A DNA stretch of 41,644 nucleotides, from the NCBI GenBank assembly GCA_018334915.1, contig JAGXLB010000006.1, positions 1-41,644 on the forward strand, in the 5' to 3' direction. The position numbers were made by a program, and so were the translations under genes. The DNA is from Candidatus Bipolaricaulota bacterium (GTDB taxonomy: Bacteria > Bipolaricaulota > Bipolaricaulia > M55B111). This document shows, in pieces, positions 25,918-35,390 of this stretch (the first letter of the stretch is position 1; every line of letters begins with the position of its first letter). The notes beneath the pieces are model-generated. The model was not told where the DNA came from, ran no database searches, and saw only the letters and a list, made by a program, of their open reading frames with translations.

Positions 25918-27564
25918 ATGATAAAACAAGAGATAAAGAGGGTATTAGCGAAAAGACTGGAGCAGCTCAATTTTGAGCTTGACCGGGCTTCCATTGACGT
26001 TGAAGAGCCTTCCAACGACGAATTTGGCGATTTTGCCTCGAACGTTGCTCTCGAACTCGCCACCGAGGACGATCTTTCCCCCAGAGAGCTTGCCCGCAGT
26101 ATTGTAGAAGGAATCGGGAACGAGCTTTTTTCCCGGATAACTGTTGCCGGGCCAGGTTTCATAAACTTTCATCTGAAACGCGATTTCCTCATGAAGAGCC
26201 TGTCACAACTATTATCCAGTTCTGATCCTCTTGGAGAAATTTCAGCCAATGAGAAAGGATCCATTCAAATAGAGTTCGTTTCTTCTAACCCCACCGGTCC
26301 GCTGACTGTAGGGCACTGCAGACAGGCCGTTCTTGGTGATGTGCTTGCTGCTCTTTACCGGGCACTTGGGTACGAGGTAGAGACTGAATACTACTTTAAC
26401 GACGAGGGACGTCAGATGGATATCCTTGCCAGGACCCTCTGGGTTCGGTACAAGCAAGCGCTCGGAGAAGAAGTTGAAATACCTGATGACGGCTACAAGG
26501 GTGATTATCTGGTTGAAATCGGGGAAGATGTAGCTTCCGAACGCGGTGATAGATACTCGAGTTGGAACGACGAGACGGCGGACTTTTTTAAGAAGGTTGG
26601 GCTAGAAGAAATGATAGGCAGGATTAAGAAGGACTTGGACCTGCTCGGGGTAAAGTTTGACAGCTGGTTCCGGGAATCAAAGCTACACGAAGAAGATAAG
26701 GTAGAAGAAGTTCTTTCAGCTCTCGATGAGCAAGACGGAACCTACAAGGAAGGCGGGGCTCTATGGTTAAAAGCCGAGGAAGAAGGAGCGCCCAAGGACG
26801 CGGTGCTGGTAAAAAGCAATGGAGACCCCACTTACCTACTTCCTGATATTGCCTATCACCTCGATAAATTGGATAGGGGGTATGACAGAGCACTGGTTCT
26901 GCTGGGAGCAGATCATCAGAGACACGTCGAAAACATGAAAGCCGCTTTGAGCAAGCTAGAATTCCCCCCGGATTTTTACCAGGTTTTGATAAATCAGTTC
27001 GTGAGCCTGTCGAAGGAAGGGGAAGTAAAGCGTATGTCCACCAGAGCGGGGGAGTTCGTAACCTTGAAGAGTCTGGTAGAAGACCTGGGAAAGGATGTAG
27101 TCCGCTATTTTATGTCTGCCCGCAAGCCGGAAAGCCACCTGGAGTTCGACTACGAACTGGCAAAGAAGGAATCCATGGATAATCCGGTTTATTACCTGCA
27201 GTACGCTCACACCAGGATCGCCAGCATATTCGAAAAATCAGGCTATGTCGAATTGGAGGAGGATTTTCCGCTTGAAGGGGTGGATCTGAATGAGTTGGGG
27301 AAAGACGAAGAGATTGAATTGATCAAAAAGCTCGACAAATTCCCGGAGATGATTGAGATCGCGGCTGGGGATTACGGACCTCATCACCTGGTAAGCTATG
27401 GAGAAAATCTTGCGGCGATATTTCACCAATTTTATAACAAATATAAAGTCCTCACGGACGATGAAAAGATAAGTCAGGCTCGTCTGGCTCTCTGCAAGGG
27501 CGTTCAATTAGTACTAAAAGAATTGCTAAACTTGCTTGGAGTTTCGGCGCCCAGGAAGATGTAA
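25918..27564 (+). CDS. argS: Arginyl-tRNA synthetase
   Basis: This class I synthetase charges tRNA-Arg. The 548-residue protein has the N-terminal Add-1 domain and the catalytic NPTGPLTVGHCRQAVLGD, where the HIGH signature reads TVGH, a variant common in ArgS. The KMSKS equivalent is RMSTRAGEFVTL, and the all-helical anticodon-binding domain runs from about residue 430. Length is normal. The ATG at 25918 has no visible Shine-Dalgarno, and 84 bases separate it from spoVS without a terminator. Cotranscription with spoVS is likely. Confidence 0.96.
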   Translation: MIKQEIKRVLAKRLEQLNFELDRASIDVEEPSNDEFGDFASNVALELATEDDLSPRELARSIVEGIGNELFSRITVAGPGFINFHLKRDFLMKSLSQLLSSSDPLGEISANEKGSIQIEFVSSNPTGPLTVGHCRQAVLGDVLAALYRALGYEVETEYYFNDEGRQMDILARTLWVRYKQALGEEVEIPDDGYKGDYLVEIGEDVASERGDRYSSWNDETADFFKKVGLEEMIGRIKKDLDLLGVKFDSWFRESKLHEEDKVEEVLSALDEQDGTYKEGGALWLKAEEEGAPKDAVLVKSNGDPTYLLPDIAYHLDKLDRGYDRALVLLGADHQRHVENMKAALSKLEFPPDFYQVLINQFVSLSKEGEVKRMSTRAGEFVTLKSLVEDLGKDVVRYFMSARKPESHLEFDYELAKKESMDNPVYYLQYAHTRIASIFEKSGYVELEEDFPLEGVDLNELGKDEEIELIKKLDKFPEMIEIAAGDYGPHHLVSYGENLAAIFHQFYNKYKVLTDDEKISQARLALCKGVQLVLKELLNLLGVSAPRKM

Positions 27565-27594
27565 CAAGTGTTTTTGGAGGGGGAATTATCGTAA

Positions 27595-28506
27595 ATGAGC
27601 TGGTTTGACAGGCTGAAGAACGGTTTGAGGAAGACTAGCGAGGAGCTTGTTGGGCGGATTGAAGGTGTAATTGGAAGCTATAAGACTGTTGAGCCCGAGT
27701 TGCTCGACGAGATAGAAGAACTGCTGGTAACATCCGATATCGGCATGGAAACGGCCATGGGAATAATTGACCGGGTAAAAGAGCGGGTTGAAGAGGAAGA
27801 AGAATCGGATCCCTCTAGGGTCGAGGACTACCTGAAAGACGAACTCAAGGATAAGTTAAGTAATGCTGAAGAACCACTTAAACTGAGGGAAGACGGACTT
27901 ACCGTCATGCTGGTCATGGGAGTAAACGGGTCAGGTAAGACTACCACAATAGCTAAGATCGGAGGTAAGTACGTTTCTCAGGGTAAAGACGTTGTCTTTG
28001 CCGCCTCCGACACTTTCAGAGCTGCGGCGATAGACCAGCTGGAACTCTGGGCGGATAAGGTTGGGGCGAAGGCGATAAGTCACGAGATCGGGGCTGACCC
28101 CTCGGCCGTCGCCTATGACGGACTGGAGTATTCCGTGAACAACGACGTCGACCTTCTTTTGATTGACACCGCGGGACGTCTCCAGACAAAGCATAACCTT
28201 ATGGAGGAACTGAAGAAAATCAACCGGGTGGTCGAGAAGAAGCTTGGCCGACCGGTCGACGAGAGACTGCTTACTATAGATGCCACGAATGGACAGAACG
28301 GAGTCTCTCAAGCGGAAAAATTCGACGAAGCTGTTGGATTGACCGGGATCATTTTGACCAAACTGGACAGTACCGGTAAGGGGGGAGTAATCTTTCAAAT
28401 CGTCGACGAATTTTCCGCTCCCATAAAACTTATTGGGGTTGGCGAGGATCAGGAAGATTTGCACGAGTTCGAAAAAGAAGAATTTGTAGAAGCACTGTTT
28501 AGATAA
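27595..28506 (+). CDS. ftsY: SRP receptor GTPase FtsY
   Basis: FtsY docks the SRP-ribosome complex at the membrane and hydrolyses GTP together with Ffh. The 303-residue protein has the NG domain only: four-helix N domain (residues 1-95), G1 GVNGSGKTTT and the DTFRAAA insertion motif. G3 is DTAGRLQTKHNLM and G4 is TKLDSTGKGG. The acidic A domain of E. coli is missing, as in many bacteria. GGAGGGGG precedes the ATG. It acts with the SRP RNA encoded at 1101-1365. Confidence 0.97.
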   Translation: MSWFDRLKNGLRKTSEELVGRIEGVIGSYKTVEPELLDEIEELLVTSDIGMETAMGIIDRVKERVEEEEESDPSRVEDYLKDELKDKLSNAEEPLKLREDGLTVMLVMGVNGSGKTTTIAKIGGKYVSQGKDVVFAASDTFRAAAIDQLELWADKVGAKAISHEIGADPSAVAYDGLEYSVNNDVDLLLIDTAGRLQTKHNLMEELKKINRVVEKKLGRPVDERLLTIDATNGQNGVSQAEKFDEAVGLTGIILTKLDSTGKGGVIFQIVDEFSAPIKLIGVGEDQEDLHEFEKEEFVEALFR

Positions 28507-28534
28507 CTTACCAAAATAAACGGGAGGTTTGTTT

Positions 28535-31165
28535 ATGGATTACGTCTATTTTTTTGGAGCAGGAGAAGCTGATGGCTCAGAAGAACTGGAAGATATTCTC
28601 GGAGGTAAAGGTGCCAATCTGGCAGAGATGACAAATATTGGCATACCAGTACCCGCCGGATTCACTCTTTCGGCAGAGGTCTGCCAGTATTACTACCGAC
28701 ACGACGAGACTTACCCGGAAGGTATTGAGGAATCAGTTGATGAGAACCTCAGGAAACTGGAAGAAGTAAATGACAGAGAATTTGGTGACCCGGAGGATCC
28801 ATTGTTGTTGTCGGTGAGATCCGGAGCGGCCGTGTCCATGCCGGGTATGATGGATACTGTTTTGAACGTCGGGCTTAACGAGGAAACGCTACAGGGACTT
28901 GTCGAGAGGACCGGAAATCCGAGATTTGGCTGGGACTCCTACCGCCGGCTGATTCAGATGTACGGCGAAGTAGTCAAGGGAATCGACGCCCGGGAGTTTG
29001 ACCTGGCACTTGAGGACATTAAGGAAGAAAAAGGAGCCGAAAACGACACGGATTTGGACGTGGATGACCTGAAAGAGGTCGTCGACAAATTTAAAGAAAT
29101 TTACGAAGAAAACCTGGGCGAGAAGTTCCCTACGGAGCCTCGCGAACAGCTGTGGGGAGCTATCGACGCAGTATTCGGGTCCTGGAATAACCCTAGAGCT
29201 ATAAAGTATCGTGAGATCAACGACCTGCCACACGACGCTCTGGGAACAGCTGTTAACGTTCAGACAATGGTCTTTGGTAATACCGGACAGAATTCGGCTA
29301 CCGGCGTCGCATTTACCAGAAATCCCTCTACGGGGGAAAAGAAACGGTACGGAGAGTACCTGAAAAATGCTCAGGGGGAGGACGTAGTAGCGGGAGTCAG
29401 GACGCCTAAGGATATAAAGACGCTGAAGAACGAGATGCCTGAAGCCTGGGAGGAACTGGAAGAGATCTTCCAGAAGCTGGAAGAACACTATAAGGACGTC
29501 CAGGACGTCGAGTTCACGATAGAGAATGGCGATCTCTATATGCTCCAGACCAGAACAGGGAAAAGAACGGCAAAAGCCGCGGTAAAGATCGCGACTGACA
29601 TGGCTGAAGAAGGGCTGATTGATAAGGAAACAGCGGTAGGACGGATCGACCCGGAAACTCTGGACCAGCTCTTACACCCGTCTTTTGATGAGGAAGCGGA
29701 AAAAGAGGTACTGGCAGAGGGAATTAACGCTTCCCCTGGCGCGGCAGTGGGAGAGGTAGTCTTTACAGCTGAAGAAGCTGTTGATAAGAAGGATGATGAT
29801 GAAAAGGTCATTCTTGTCAGGACGGAGACCTCTCCAGAGGATATAGACGGACTGGAGGCAGCTGAAGGCGTGCTTACTTCCCGCGGTGGCATGACTTCCC
29901 ACGCAGCAGTTGTTGCAAGAGGAATGGGTAAGCCTGCCGTCGCTGGCTGTGGAGCCATCGATATAGATTACGAAGCAAATAAGTTTGAAGTTGATGGGAG
30001 AACAGTAAATAAGGGCGATTACATATCTATAGACGGTACTACGGGCGAGGTCATGCTGGGTCAAGTTCCGACTGTCGAACCAAAAATGGAAGAAAGCTTT
30101 CAGACGCTTATGGAGTGGGCGGATGACGTCCGCAGGCTCGGTGTAAGGACAAACGCCGACACTCCTGAAGACGCTGGTAAAGCCAGGGAGTACGGAGCAG
30201 AGGGAGTGGGCCTTTGTCGAACAGAACACATGTTCTTCGGCGAAGATAGACTTCCATATATTCGCCAGACTATAATGGCGGAAGACCGGGAAGACCGGGA
30301 GCAGTATCTCTCCGAACTGGCAAAATTCCAGAAGGAAGACTTCGAAGGTATACTTGAAGAGATGGAAGGTCTGCCCGTTATCATCCGACTGCTTGACCCC
30401 CCTCTTCACGAATTCCTTCCGGATTCAGAAGACGAGATCGAGGAATTTGCTGCTACTGCCGGTATGGAGCCGGAAGAGGTAAAAGGTAAGTTAGAAGAAC
30501 TCGAGGAATTCAACCCGATGCTTGGCCACCGGGGCTGCAGGCTGGGAATCACTATGCCCGAGATATACGAGATGCAGGTTGAGGCCATCCTTACAGCAGC
30601 CGCCGACCTGCAGGAATCGGGCGTGGATGCGGTACCGAAGATCATGGTACCACTGGTTGGAGATCCCGAAGAGATGAGGCGTGTCAAGGAATTGATCAAA
30701 AGAGTCGAAGAAGACGTCAGGAGCTCGTTTGGCGTCGATCTGAAATACGAGATTGGGACGATGATAGAAATACCGAGGGCCTGTATTCTTGCTAACGAAA
30801 TCGCCGAAGACGCAGAGTTCTTCTCCTTTGGGACTAACGATCTGACGCAGCTCACCTTTGGTTATAGCCGAGATGACGCAGGAAAATTCCTTGAGGAATA
30901 CCTGGAGGAAGGCGTGTTGGAAGACAACCCGTTCCAGACTCTGGATGCAAAGGGTGTAGCCCCGATGATGAAAATGGCCACCAAACGCGGCAAGAAGACC
31001 AACGAGGACATATCAATAGGAATCTGTGGTGAGCAGGGTGGAGACCCGGATTCAATAGACATAGCGAAAGAAGTCGGGCTGGATTACGTCAGTGCATCTC
31101 CTTTCCGAGTACCTATTGCCCGGCTCGCTGCTGCTCAGGCTGAACTCGACTCTTCAGAGGAGTAG
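28535..31165 (+). CDS. ppdK: Pyruvate, phosphate dikinase
   Basis: PPDK interconverts pyruvate, ATP and phosphate with PEP, AMP and pyrophosphate; in anaerobes it can run in glycolysis or gluconeogenesis. The 876-residue protein has the ATP-grasp domain (LGGKGANLAEM near the N-terminus), the swivelling phosphohistidine domain with GGMTSHAAVVARGMGKP and the PEP/pyruvate TIM barrel. The barrel has FSFGTNDLTQLTFG and the catalytic Cys in SIGICGEQGGDP. ATG 28535 follows GGGAGG; a TTG two codons earlier overlaps the spacer. It is the last gene of the + strand run, ending at a strong terminator. Confidence 0.97.
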   Translation: MDYVYFFGAGEADGSEELEDILGGKGANLAEMTNIGIPVPAGFTLSAEVCQYYYRHDETYPEGIEESVDENLRKLEEVNDREFGDPEDPLLLSVRSGAAVSMPGMMDTVLNVGLNEETLQGLVERTGNPRFGWDSYRRLIQMYGEVVKGIDAREFDLALEDIKEEKGAENDTDLDVDDLKEVVDKFKEIYEENLGEKFPTEPREQLWGAIDAVFGSWNNPRAIKYREINDLPHDALGTAVNVQTMVFGNTGQNSATGVAFTRNPSTGEKKRYGEYLKNAQGEDVVAGVRTPKDIKTLKNEMPEAWEELEEIFQKLEEHYKDVQDVEFTIENGDLYMLQTRTGKRTAKAAVKIATDMAEEGLIDKETAVGRIDPETLDQLLHPSFDEEAEKEVLAEGINASPGAAVGEVVFTAEEAVDKKDDDEKVILVRTETSPEDIDGLEAAEGVLTSRGGMTSHAAVVARGMGKPAVAGCGAIDIDYEANKFEVDGRTVNKGDYISIDGTTGEVMLGQVPTVEPKMEESFQTLMEWADDVRRLGVRTNADTPEDAGKAREYGAEGVGLCRTEHMFFGEDRLPYIRQTIMAEDREDREQYLSELAKFQKEDFEGILEEMEGLPVIIRLLDPPLHEFLPDSEDEIEEFAATAGMEPEEVKGKLEELEEFNPMLGHRGCRLGITMPEIYEMQVEAILTAAADLQESGVDAVPKIMVPLVGDPEEMRRVKELIKRVEEDVRSSFGVDLKYEIGTMIEIPRACILANEIAEDAEFFSFGTNDLTQLTFGYSRDDAGKFLEEYLEEGVLEDNPFQTLDAKGVAPMMKMATKRGKKTNEDISIGICGEQGGDPDSIDIAKEVGLDYVSASPFRVPIARLAAAQAELDSSEE

Positions 31166-31196
31166 TTGTTTTGAAGGGTTAAATTGCATCTTTATG

Positions 31197-31222
31197 GGGG
31201 AGCCTTACGGCTCCCCTTTTTT
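31197..31222 (+). terminator. Rho-independent terminator after ppdK
   Basis: GGGGAGCC-TTAC-GGCTCCCC followed by TTTTTT. The eight-pair stem lies about 30 bases after the ppdK stop. It ends at the stop codon of the convergent binding-protein gene, where the opposite strand has no T-tract after the hairpin. Confidence 0.95.
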
Positions 31223-33008
31223 ATTCTTCTACCCAGATAAATTCCGCAAAGTCGAGGAAAGTTCCCAGTCGATTAAATTCTTCCCAGTTCCTGACGGATG
31301 AACCTGTGGCGTAAATAAATCTCTCTCCCGGAAGATAAATTACCGGCAACTTTTCAGCAAATAACTCCTGGAACCTGTCGTAGTATTTTTTTCTTTCCTG
31401 AAAACCGTTAGCCTTCAGGCCGTTCCGGAACAACTGGTTTATTTCCTTTTCCCATTCGGTCAGAGTCCTGTCTGGACCCAGGTTCCACAGATGAAGTGGC
31501 CCCCCGGAAGTGAAAATATCGAATAGCGTCGCTGGTTCCCTGGGATTTACCAGTGCGCTCGATATTGCGGATTGAAAGTTCCCGTTAATTAACCTTGAAG
31601 AATAGTCCTCAAATTCAAAGCTCTCTACTTCAACTTTCAGCCCAATATTCTTCAGCCCCCGAGCGATTATTTCGGCCATTTCGGTTCTAACCAGGTTCTC
31701 ATTGTTTACCAAAATGGAGAACCTGACCGGTTTACCGGAATTCATTTCCCTCACCTCGTCTTCGTCGCTATCATTAATCCCCAATTCGGCAAGTATTTCT
31801 CGGGCCGCTTCGGGGTTGTATTTATCCGATAACATATTTTTCAAATTGGATTTGTGATAGGGTGACAGGCGGGAAATCGGTCCGTACTGGGGTTGGCCAA
31901 ACCCGTTAAAGACTTCTTCGACTATATCTTCAGTATCGATCGCGAGAGAAACAGCCCGCCTGAAGTCGGACTTCCGAAATAGCTCGTTAAGGTCTTTTCG
32001 TTCTGTATTCCAGTTAAAGGTCAAGAAGTTTGAATTTAGTGGTGCTGATCGGTTTCCTTCTCCCGTTAATAAATTCCAGTCCTCCTGAGCAGCGTGGCTC
32101 AATAAGTAAGGCATGTCCCGGATTTGAGGGCGGAGGAAGTCCGTTTTGCCGCTTCTGAAGTTTAGAAATTCGACGATGTTGTCTTTTACTCTAACGACTC
32201 TGTACCGGTCCAGATAGGGTAACTGGGTACCTTGCGAGTCTACTTTATAGTAGTGGGGATTCCGGGTTAGAATTATTTCCTCTCCCGGGGAGAATTCTTT
32301 CAACTGAAAAGGCCCTGCCCCAACTATCTCCTTGGGGTTTTCGGCAGCTGTCTCTTTGTTCCAGATTTTGTTGAATTCCTCACCTGTGATTCCGGCTAAT
32401 TTGTGTTTCGGGTAAATTCCGGTACTAACCTCTCTCAAGAAAGGTCCGTGAGGTTCTGGTAGTTTAAATTTAACAGTAGATGTATCTATTACCTCTAATT
32501 CGGGTAACTCGCCTTCCAGGCGGATAATATCTATTCTTTCAGAATTGACCTCTGGATTAAAGATCAGCTCTTCATAGGTAAAGACCACGTCTTCGGCGGT
32601 TAAAGGTTGGCCATCCGAGAACTTGAGTCCTTCTCTAAGGTTGAAAGTGTAAACTCGTCCGTCGTCTGAGACAGACCAGGATTTTGCGAAAGCGGGCACA
32701 ATTCTTCCGTTAACGGGATTCACAGCAGTTAATCCCGATCCCATTATCATTTTCGTTACGTCTTTTGTCTCCTTATTTTTACCGAGTAGATTGTTGAATG
32801 TGTTTGGGAAACTATCCGTGGAATATTGGACTTCTCCTCCCGGTTCTCCCGGTACTAGTTCATCCATCTCCCATAGGCTGTCGTTTCTGCCTATCGGTAC
32901 AACCTGAGGTTCCTCCGGTGGATTTTCCTCTCGTGCAGTGCCTACCATGCTGACTACCAGGATCGCAAGAACGACAAGTAACAAGTATCGAGTGGATCTT
33001 CTTTTCAT
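31221..33008 (-). CDS. Extracellular solute-binding protein, family 5 (peptide type)
   Basis: This 595-residue binding protein of the oligopeptide/dipeptide ABC class has a signal peptide (KRRSTRYLLLVVLAILVVS). The SBP_bac_5 fold follows, with WSVSDDGRVYTFNLREGLKFSDG, LTAEDVVFTYE, VGAGPFQLKEF and RRAVSLAIDTEDIV segments. There is no lipobox cysteine, so it is probably a free secreted or periplasmic protein. No permease or ATPase genes are adjacent, so its transporter is elsewhere or it has another role. GGAGG lies within the end of the upstream HEAT-repeat gene, whose stop is one base before this ATG. Confidence 0.93.
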   Translation of the reverse strand: MKRRSTRYLLLVVLAILVVSMVGTAREENPPEEPQVVPIGRNDSLWEMDELVPGEPGGEVQYSTDSFPNTFNNLLGKNKETKDVTKMIMGSGLTAVNPVNGRIVPAFAKSWSVSDDGRVYTFNLREGLKFSDGQPLTAEDVVFTYEELIFNPEVNSERIDIIRLEGELPELEVIDTSTVKFKLPEPHGPFLREVSTGIYPKHKLAGITGEEFNKIWNKETAAENPKEIVGAGPFQLKEFSPGEEIILTRNPHYYKVDSQGTQLPYLDRYRVVRVKDNIVEFLNFRSGKTDFLRPQIRDMPYLLSHAAQEDWNLLTGEGNRSAPLNSNFLTFNWNTERKDLNELFRKSDFRRAVSLAIDTEDIVEEVFNGFGQPQYGPISRLSPYHKSNLKNMLSDKYNPEAAREILAELGINDSDEDEVREMNSGKPVRFSILVNNENLVRTEMAEIIARGLKNIGLKVEVESFEFEDYSSRLINGNFQSAISSALVNPREPATLFDIFTSGGPLHLWNLGPDRTLTEWEKEINQLFRNGLKANGFQERKKYYDRFQELFAEKLPVIYLPGERFIYATGSSVRNWEEFNRLGTFLDFAEFIWVEE

Positions 33009-33009
33009 C

Positions 33010-33984
33010 TTAGCCTCCCTGAATGCTTGGACCGGTTTTATACATTCTATCGGCCAAAGCGGTAGTTATTGCCGATCTGTATGCAGGAGGCGCAAAACCT
33101 GTAGCGGCAGAAGCCATTCTCAGTAGCTCCTCCTGTGTTTTTTCGGAACGGGTTAGTTTCCTGGACCAGGCCTCGGCGGCACCCTCTCTAATTTCTTCTG
33201 TATTACCGGAGAGAGCGAGTTCTTCAAGCTGCTCAGAATTAACCTGGTCCAGTGCTAACTTCCCAAAGGCTCGACCCGCAGCCTCCCTGATAAAGCGGCT
33301 CTCATTTTCGTCGGAGGCCATCTCCCGTAATGTCTCTAGCTTCGGGTTTGGTGACATTTCGCTATAGTACCGGATTGCCAGCCCCCCTGCCGATCCTCGC
33401 TTTATCCACTTGTGAGAAGTAGAATTTATGAGGTCTATCAGTCCTTTAGCTGTGTAGTGGTTTGGGTAGACGAATTCGAGAGATGTGGCTGCCGCCTTCT
33501 TTAAGCCGCTATCTTTTGCCTCGATTGCTTTATTTTCCAGCTCTCCCATCGAATAGCCTTCCACGTCGTGGAGGTTAAAGGCAAGGTAGTAAAGGCCGAG
33601 GGCCGAGCTGGCAGCCTCCCTTACAGCCGGGATTTCTCCTACTTTCACTTTTTCTTCTAATTCGTTTGCCTTTTTTAGTGCCTCTTCTAATGACCCGACC
33701 CGCTTTGCGTCTTTATATCTTCTGGTCAGCGCCTCAATTACAGCCTCTCGAAGCTGGACAGTACCGGCGTTTTCGGCTTTTTGGGTAAGCTCAGTAGCTG
33801 GGATTTTCTGATCAATGTACTTCCTGGCGAGAGCTCTGGACGCTGCCCTCCTGACCTCTGGAATAAAGTCCGAATCGGACAGATTTTCCAGCTTGTCAAT
33901 GGAGCTACCGATGGCCGGACTGGTCCAGGTAAAGAAAAGAAATAAACTAACAATGAACACCAGGTATTTGGGTCGAGTCGGCAT
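33010..33984 (-). CDS. Secreted HEAT-repeat-like protein
   Basis: The 324-residue protein has a clear signal peptide (MPTRPKYLVFIVSLFLFF, cleavage near AIGSS). It then has eight or so alpha-helical repeats of about 35 residues. Repeating marks are V-R-R-A-A-S-R-A-L, LREAVIEAL, VREAASSALG, LKKAAATSLE and IREAAGRAFGKLA, which is the HEAT/armadillo type. Such proteins are binding scaffolds; no enzyme motif is seen. ATG 33984 is chosen because GAGGGGTGG lies just before it. It is one base upstream of the binding-protein gene, so the two are translated together and probably exported together. Confidence 0.8.
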   Translation of the reverse strand: MPTRPKYLVFIVSLFLFFTWTSPAIGSSIDKLENLSDSDFIPEVRRAASRALARKYIDQKIPATELTQKAENAGTVQLREAVIEALTRRYKDAKRVGSLEEALKKANELEEKVKVGEIPAVREAASSALGLYYLAFNLHDVEGYSMGELENKAIEAKDSGLKKAAATSLEFVYPNHYTAKGLIDLINSTSHKWIKRGSAGGLAIRYYSEMSPNPKLETLREMASDENESRFIREAAGRAFGKLALDQVNSEQLEELALSGNTEEIREGAAEAWSRKLTRSEKTQEELLRMASAATGFAPPAYRSAITTALADRMYKTGPSIQGG

Positions 33985-34043
33985 TTTTCCACCCCTCAAA
34001 GTTAAACTTTTAGTGGTAAACCTGGGCCCGTTGTTCCAGTCTG

Positions 34044-35258
34044 TTACTGAGAAATTGGGCTTAACTCTTTTTCCAGGACTTTGCCGAGCCGGTCTATACC
34101 TTCCCTTATTCTTTCCGGGGTTAAAAGTGAATAGGATAGCCTCATAGTATTTCTCCCGCCTCCATCCACGAAAAAGTGGTGGCCGGGAACAAAAGCGACG
34201 TTACTTTCCAGCCCTTTTTTGAATACTAATTCCGCGTCAATCCCTTCCGGTAAAGTTACCCAGATAAACAGGCCACCGTTCGGTCTCGTCCAGGATATAC
34301 GTTCGTCTTTGGGGAATGATTTGTCCATTTCCTCTAACATCACGTTCCGGTTCTCCTTGTAGTGCTTTCTGAGTTCGTTTAGGTGAACGGATAGGTTATT
34401 GTTTTTTAACCAGTCAGCGGCGATCCACTGGGTCGTGGTGGACGTACATAAATCTGTAGATTGTTTCATGGTCACCAGTTCTGCAAGAAGTTCGGATGGA
34501 CCAACGGTTACAGCAAGCCTCATCCCTGAGGAAAGTATTTTGGAAAGTGAAGCAAGAGTTATTACCCGGCCCGACTCGTCGTAAGTTCCTATTGGTTTTT
34601 TAAAGTCTCCGGAGAACCTCACCCCGAAGTAGGGAGTGTCTTCTATTATCAGTAGATCGTGTTCTTCGGCGATATCGAATATTTTTACCCTTTTTTCTTC
34701 ACTTAGGGTTACTCCAGCAGGATTCTGAAAATCAGGAATTACGTAGATGAATTTAGGGTTCTGACCGGCTGATTTCGATTTTTTTATCTTTTCCTCCAGT
34801 ATTTCCAGATTCATACCGTCTTTTTCTAGAGGCACACCGACAGTTTCAGCCTGATAAGTACTGAAGGCCTGAACTGCTCCGAGGTAAGTGGGAAGACCAC
34901 AGAAGATTAGATCACCGGGATTCAGAAAAGTCTTGCAGACAAGATCTATTGCCTGCTGGGAAGAATTGGTCGAAATAATATTCTCCAGTTCTAGTTCCAG
35001 CCCGAACTGTGAAAGCCAGGATATCATCTCTTTACGAAACTCCTCTACCCCCTCGGTCGTTCCGTATTGTAGAGAGTTCTCGTAATTTTCCCGGATCTGA
35101 TGGGCCGCGGATTCCGCCAGTCCTTCTCTGGGAAAAGTGGCCGGCTTTGGTAATCCCCCGGCAAAAGAAATTACTTCGGACCTTTTGGTGTATTTCAAAA
35201 CCTCCCTGATCGCCGATCTACCCGTATTCTTAGCTCTTTCCGATAAAAAAGATTTCAT
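34044..35258 (-). CDS. PLP-dependent class I/II aminotransferase (2-aminoadipate type)
   Basis: The 404-residue fold-type I aminotransferase has a typical layout of the LysN/MocR-like subgroup: ISFAGGLPKPATFP, YGTTEGVEEFRKEM, STNSSQQAIDLV and IPDFQNPAGVTLSEEKR. The PLP lysine is in SLSKILSSGMRLAV, and RLSYSLLTPERIREGI closes it. No DNA-binding domain is present, so it is an enzyme rather than a MocR regulator. Substrate could be 2-aminoadipate, aromatic or branched-chain amino acids; sequence alone does not decide. GGAGGGG precedes the ATG, and it leads the group with the HEAT and binding-protein genes, perhaps linked to peptide or amino acid use. Confidence 0.9.
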   Translation of the reverse strand: MKSFLSERAKNTGRSAIREVLKYTKRSEVISFAGGLPKPATFPREGLAESAAHQIRENYENSLQYGTTEGVEEFRKEMISWLSQFGLELELENIISTNSSQQAIDLVCKTFLNPGDLIFCGLPTYLGAVQAFSTYQAETVGVPLEKDGMNLEILEEKIKKSKSAGQNPKFIYVIPDFQNPAGVTLSEEKRVKIFDIAEEHDLLIIEDTPYFGVRFSGDFKKPIGTYDESGRVITLASLSKILSSGMRLAVTVGPSELLAELVTMKQSTDLCTSTTTQWIAADWLKNNNLSVHLNELRKHYKENRNVMLEEMDKSFPKDERISWTRPNGGLFIWVTLPEGIDAELVFKKGLESNVAFVPGHHFFVDGGGRNTMRLSYSLLTPERIREGIDRLGKVLEKELSPISQ

Positions 35259-35279
35259 TTTTTATCCCCTCCATAGACT

Positions 35280-35307
35280 ATTTTAACTGGTGGCGCAAAA
35301 AAGACAA
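35280..35307 (-). promoter_or_regulatory. Promoter of the aminotransferase gene
   Basis: TTGTCT (35302-35307), 16 bases and TAAAAT (35280-35285) on the minus strand; transcription would start near 35273, giving a 15-base leader that contains the GGAGGGG site. The -35 box lies inside the terminator of the preceding operon. Confidence 0.65.
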
Positions 35308-35323
35308 CTAAGCGGGAGTTGTC
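35297..35323 (-). terminator. Terminator of the DUF5693-csaB-rsmH-ftsL-ftsI operon
   Basis: On the minus strand GACAACT-CCCGCTT-AGTTGTC is followed by TTTTTT. The seven-pair stem (35303-35323) is about 70 bases after the ftsI stop. Confidence 0.88.
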
Positions 35324-35390
35324 CACAGAAGTATTTTGTTTTAGAAATTTTGCCACCCTCACCGGTACACCCTGGGCCTCGTTTCTGAAA

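Noticed and set aside
29672-30409. A 245-codon open frame antisense to ppdK, plus several other antisense frames of 90-200 codons in ppdK, argS and ftsY
   Set aside because: Mirror frames of strongly coding genes; no ribosome site, no recognisable domain, and the sense genes are certain.
33010-35258. Aminotransferase plus HEAT protein as a MocR-type regulated transporter system
   Set aside because: The aminotransferase lacks a GntR-type DNA-binding domain, so there is no basis for calling it a regulator.
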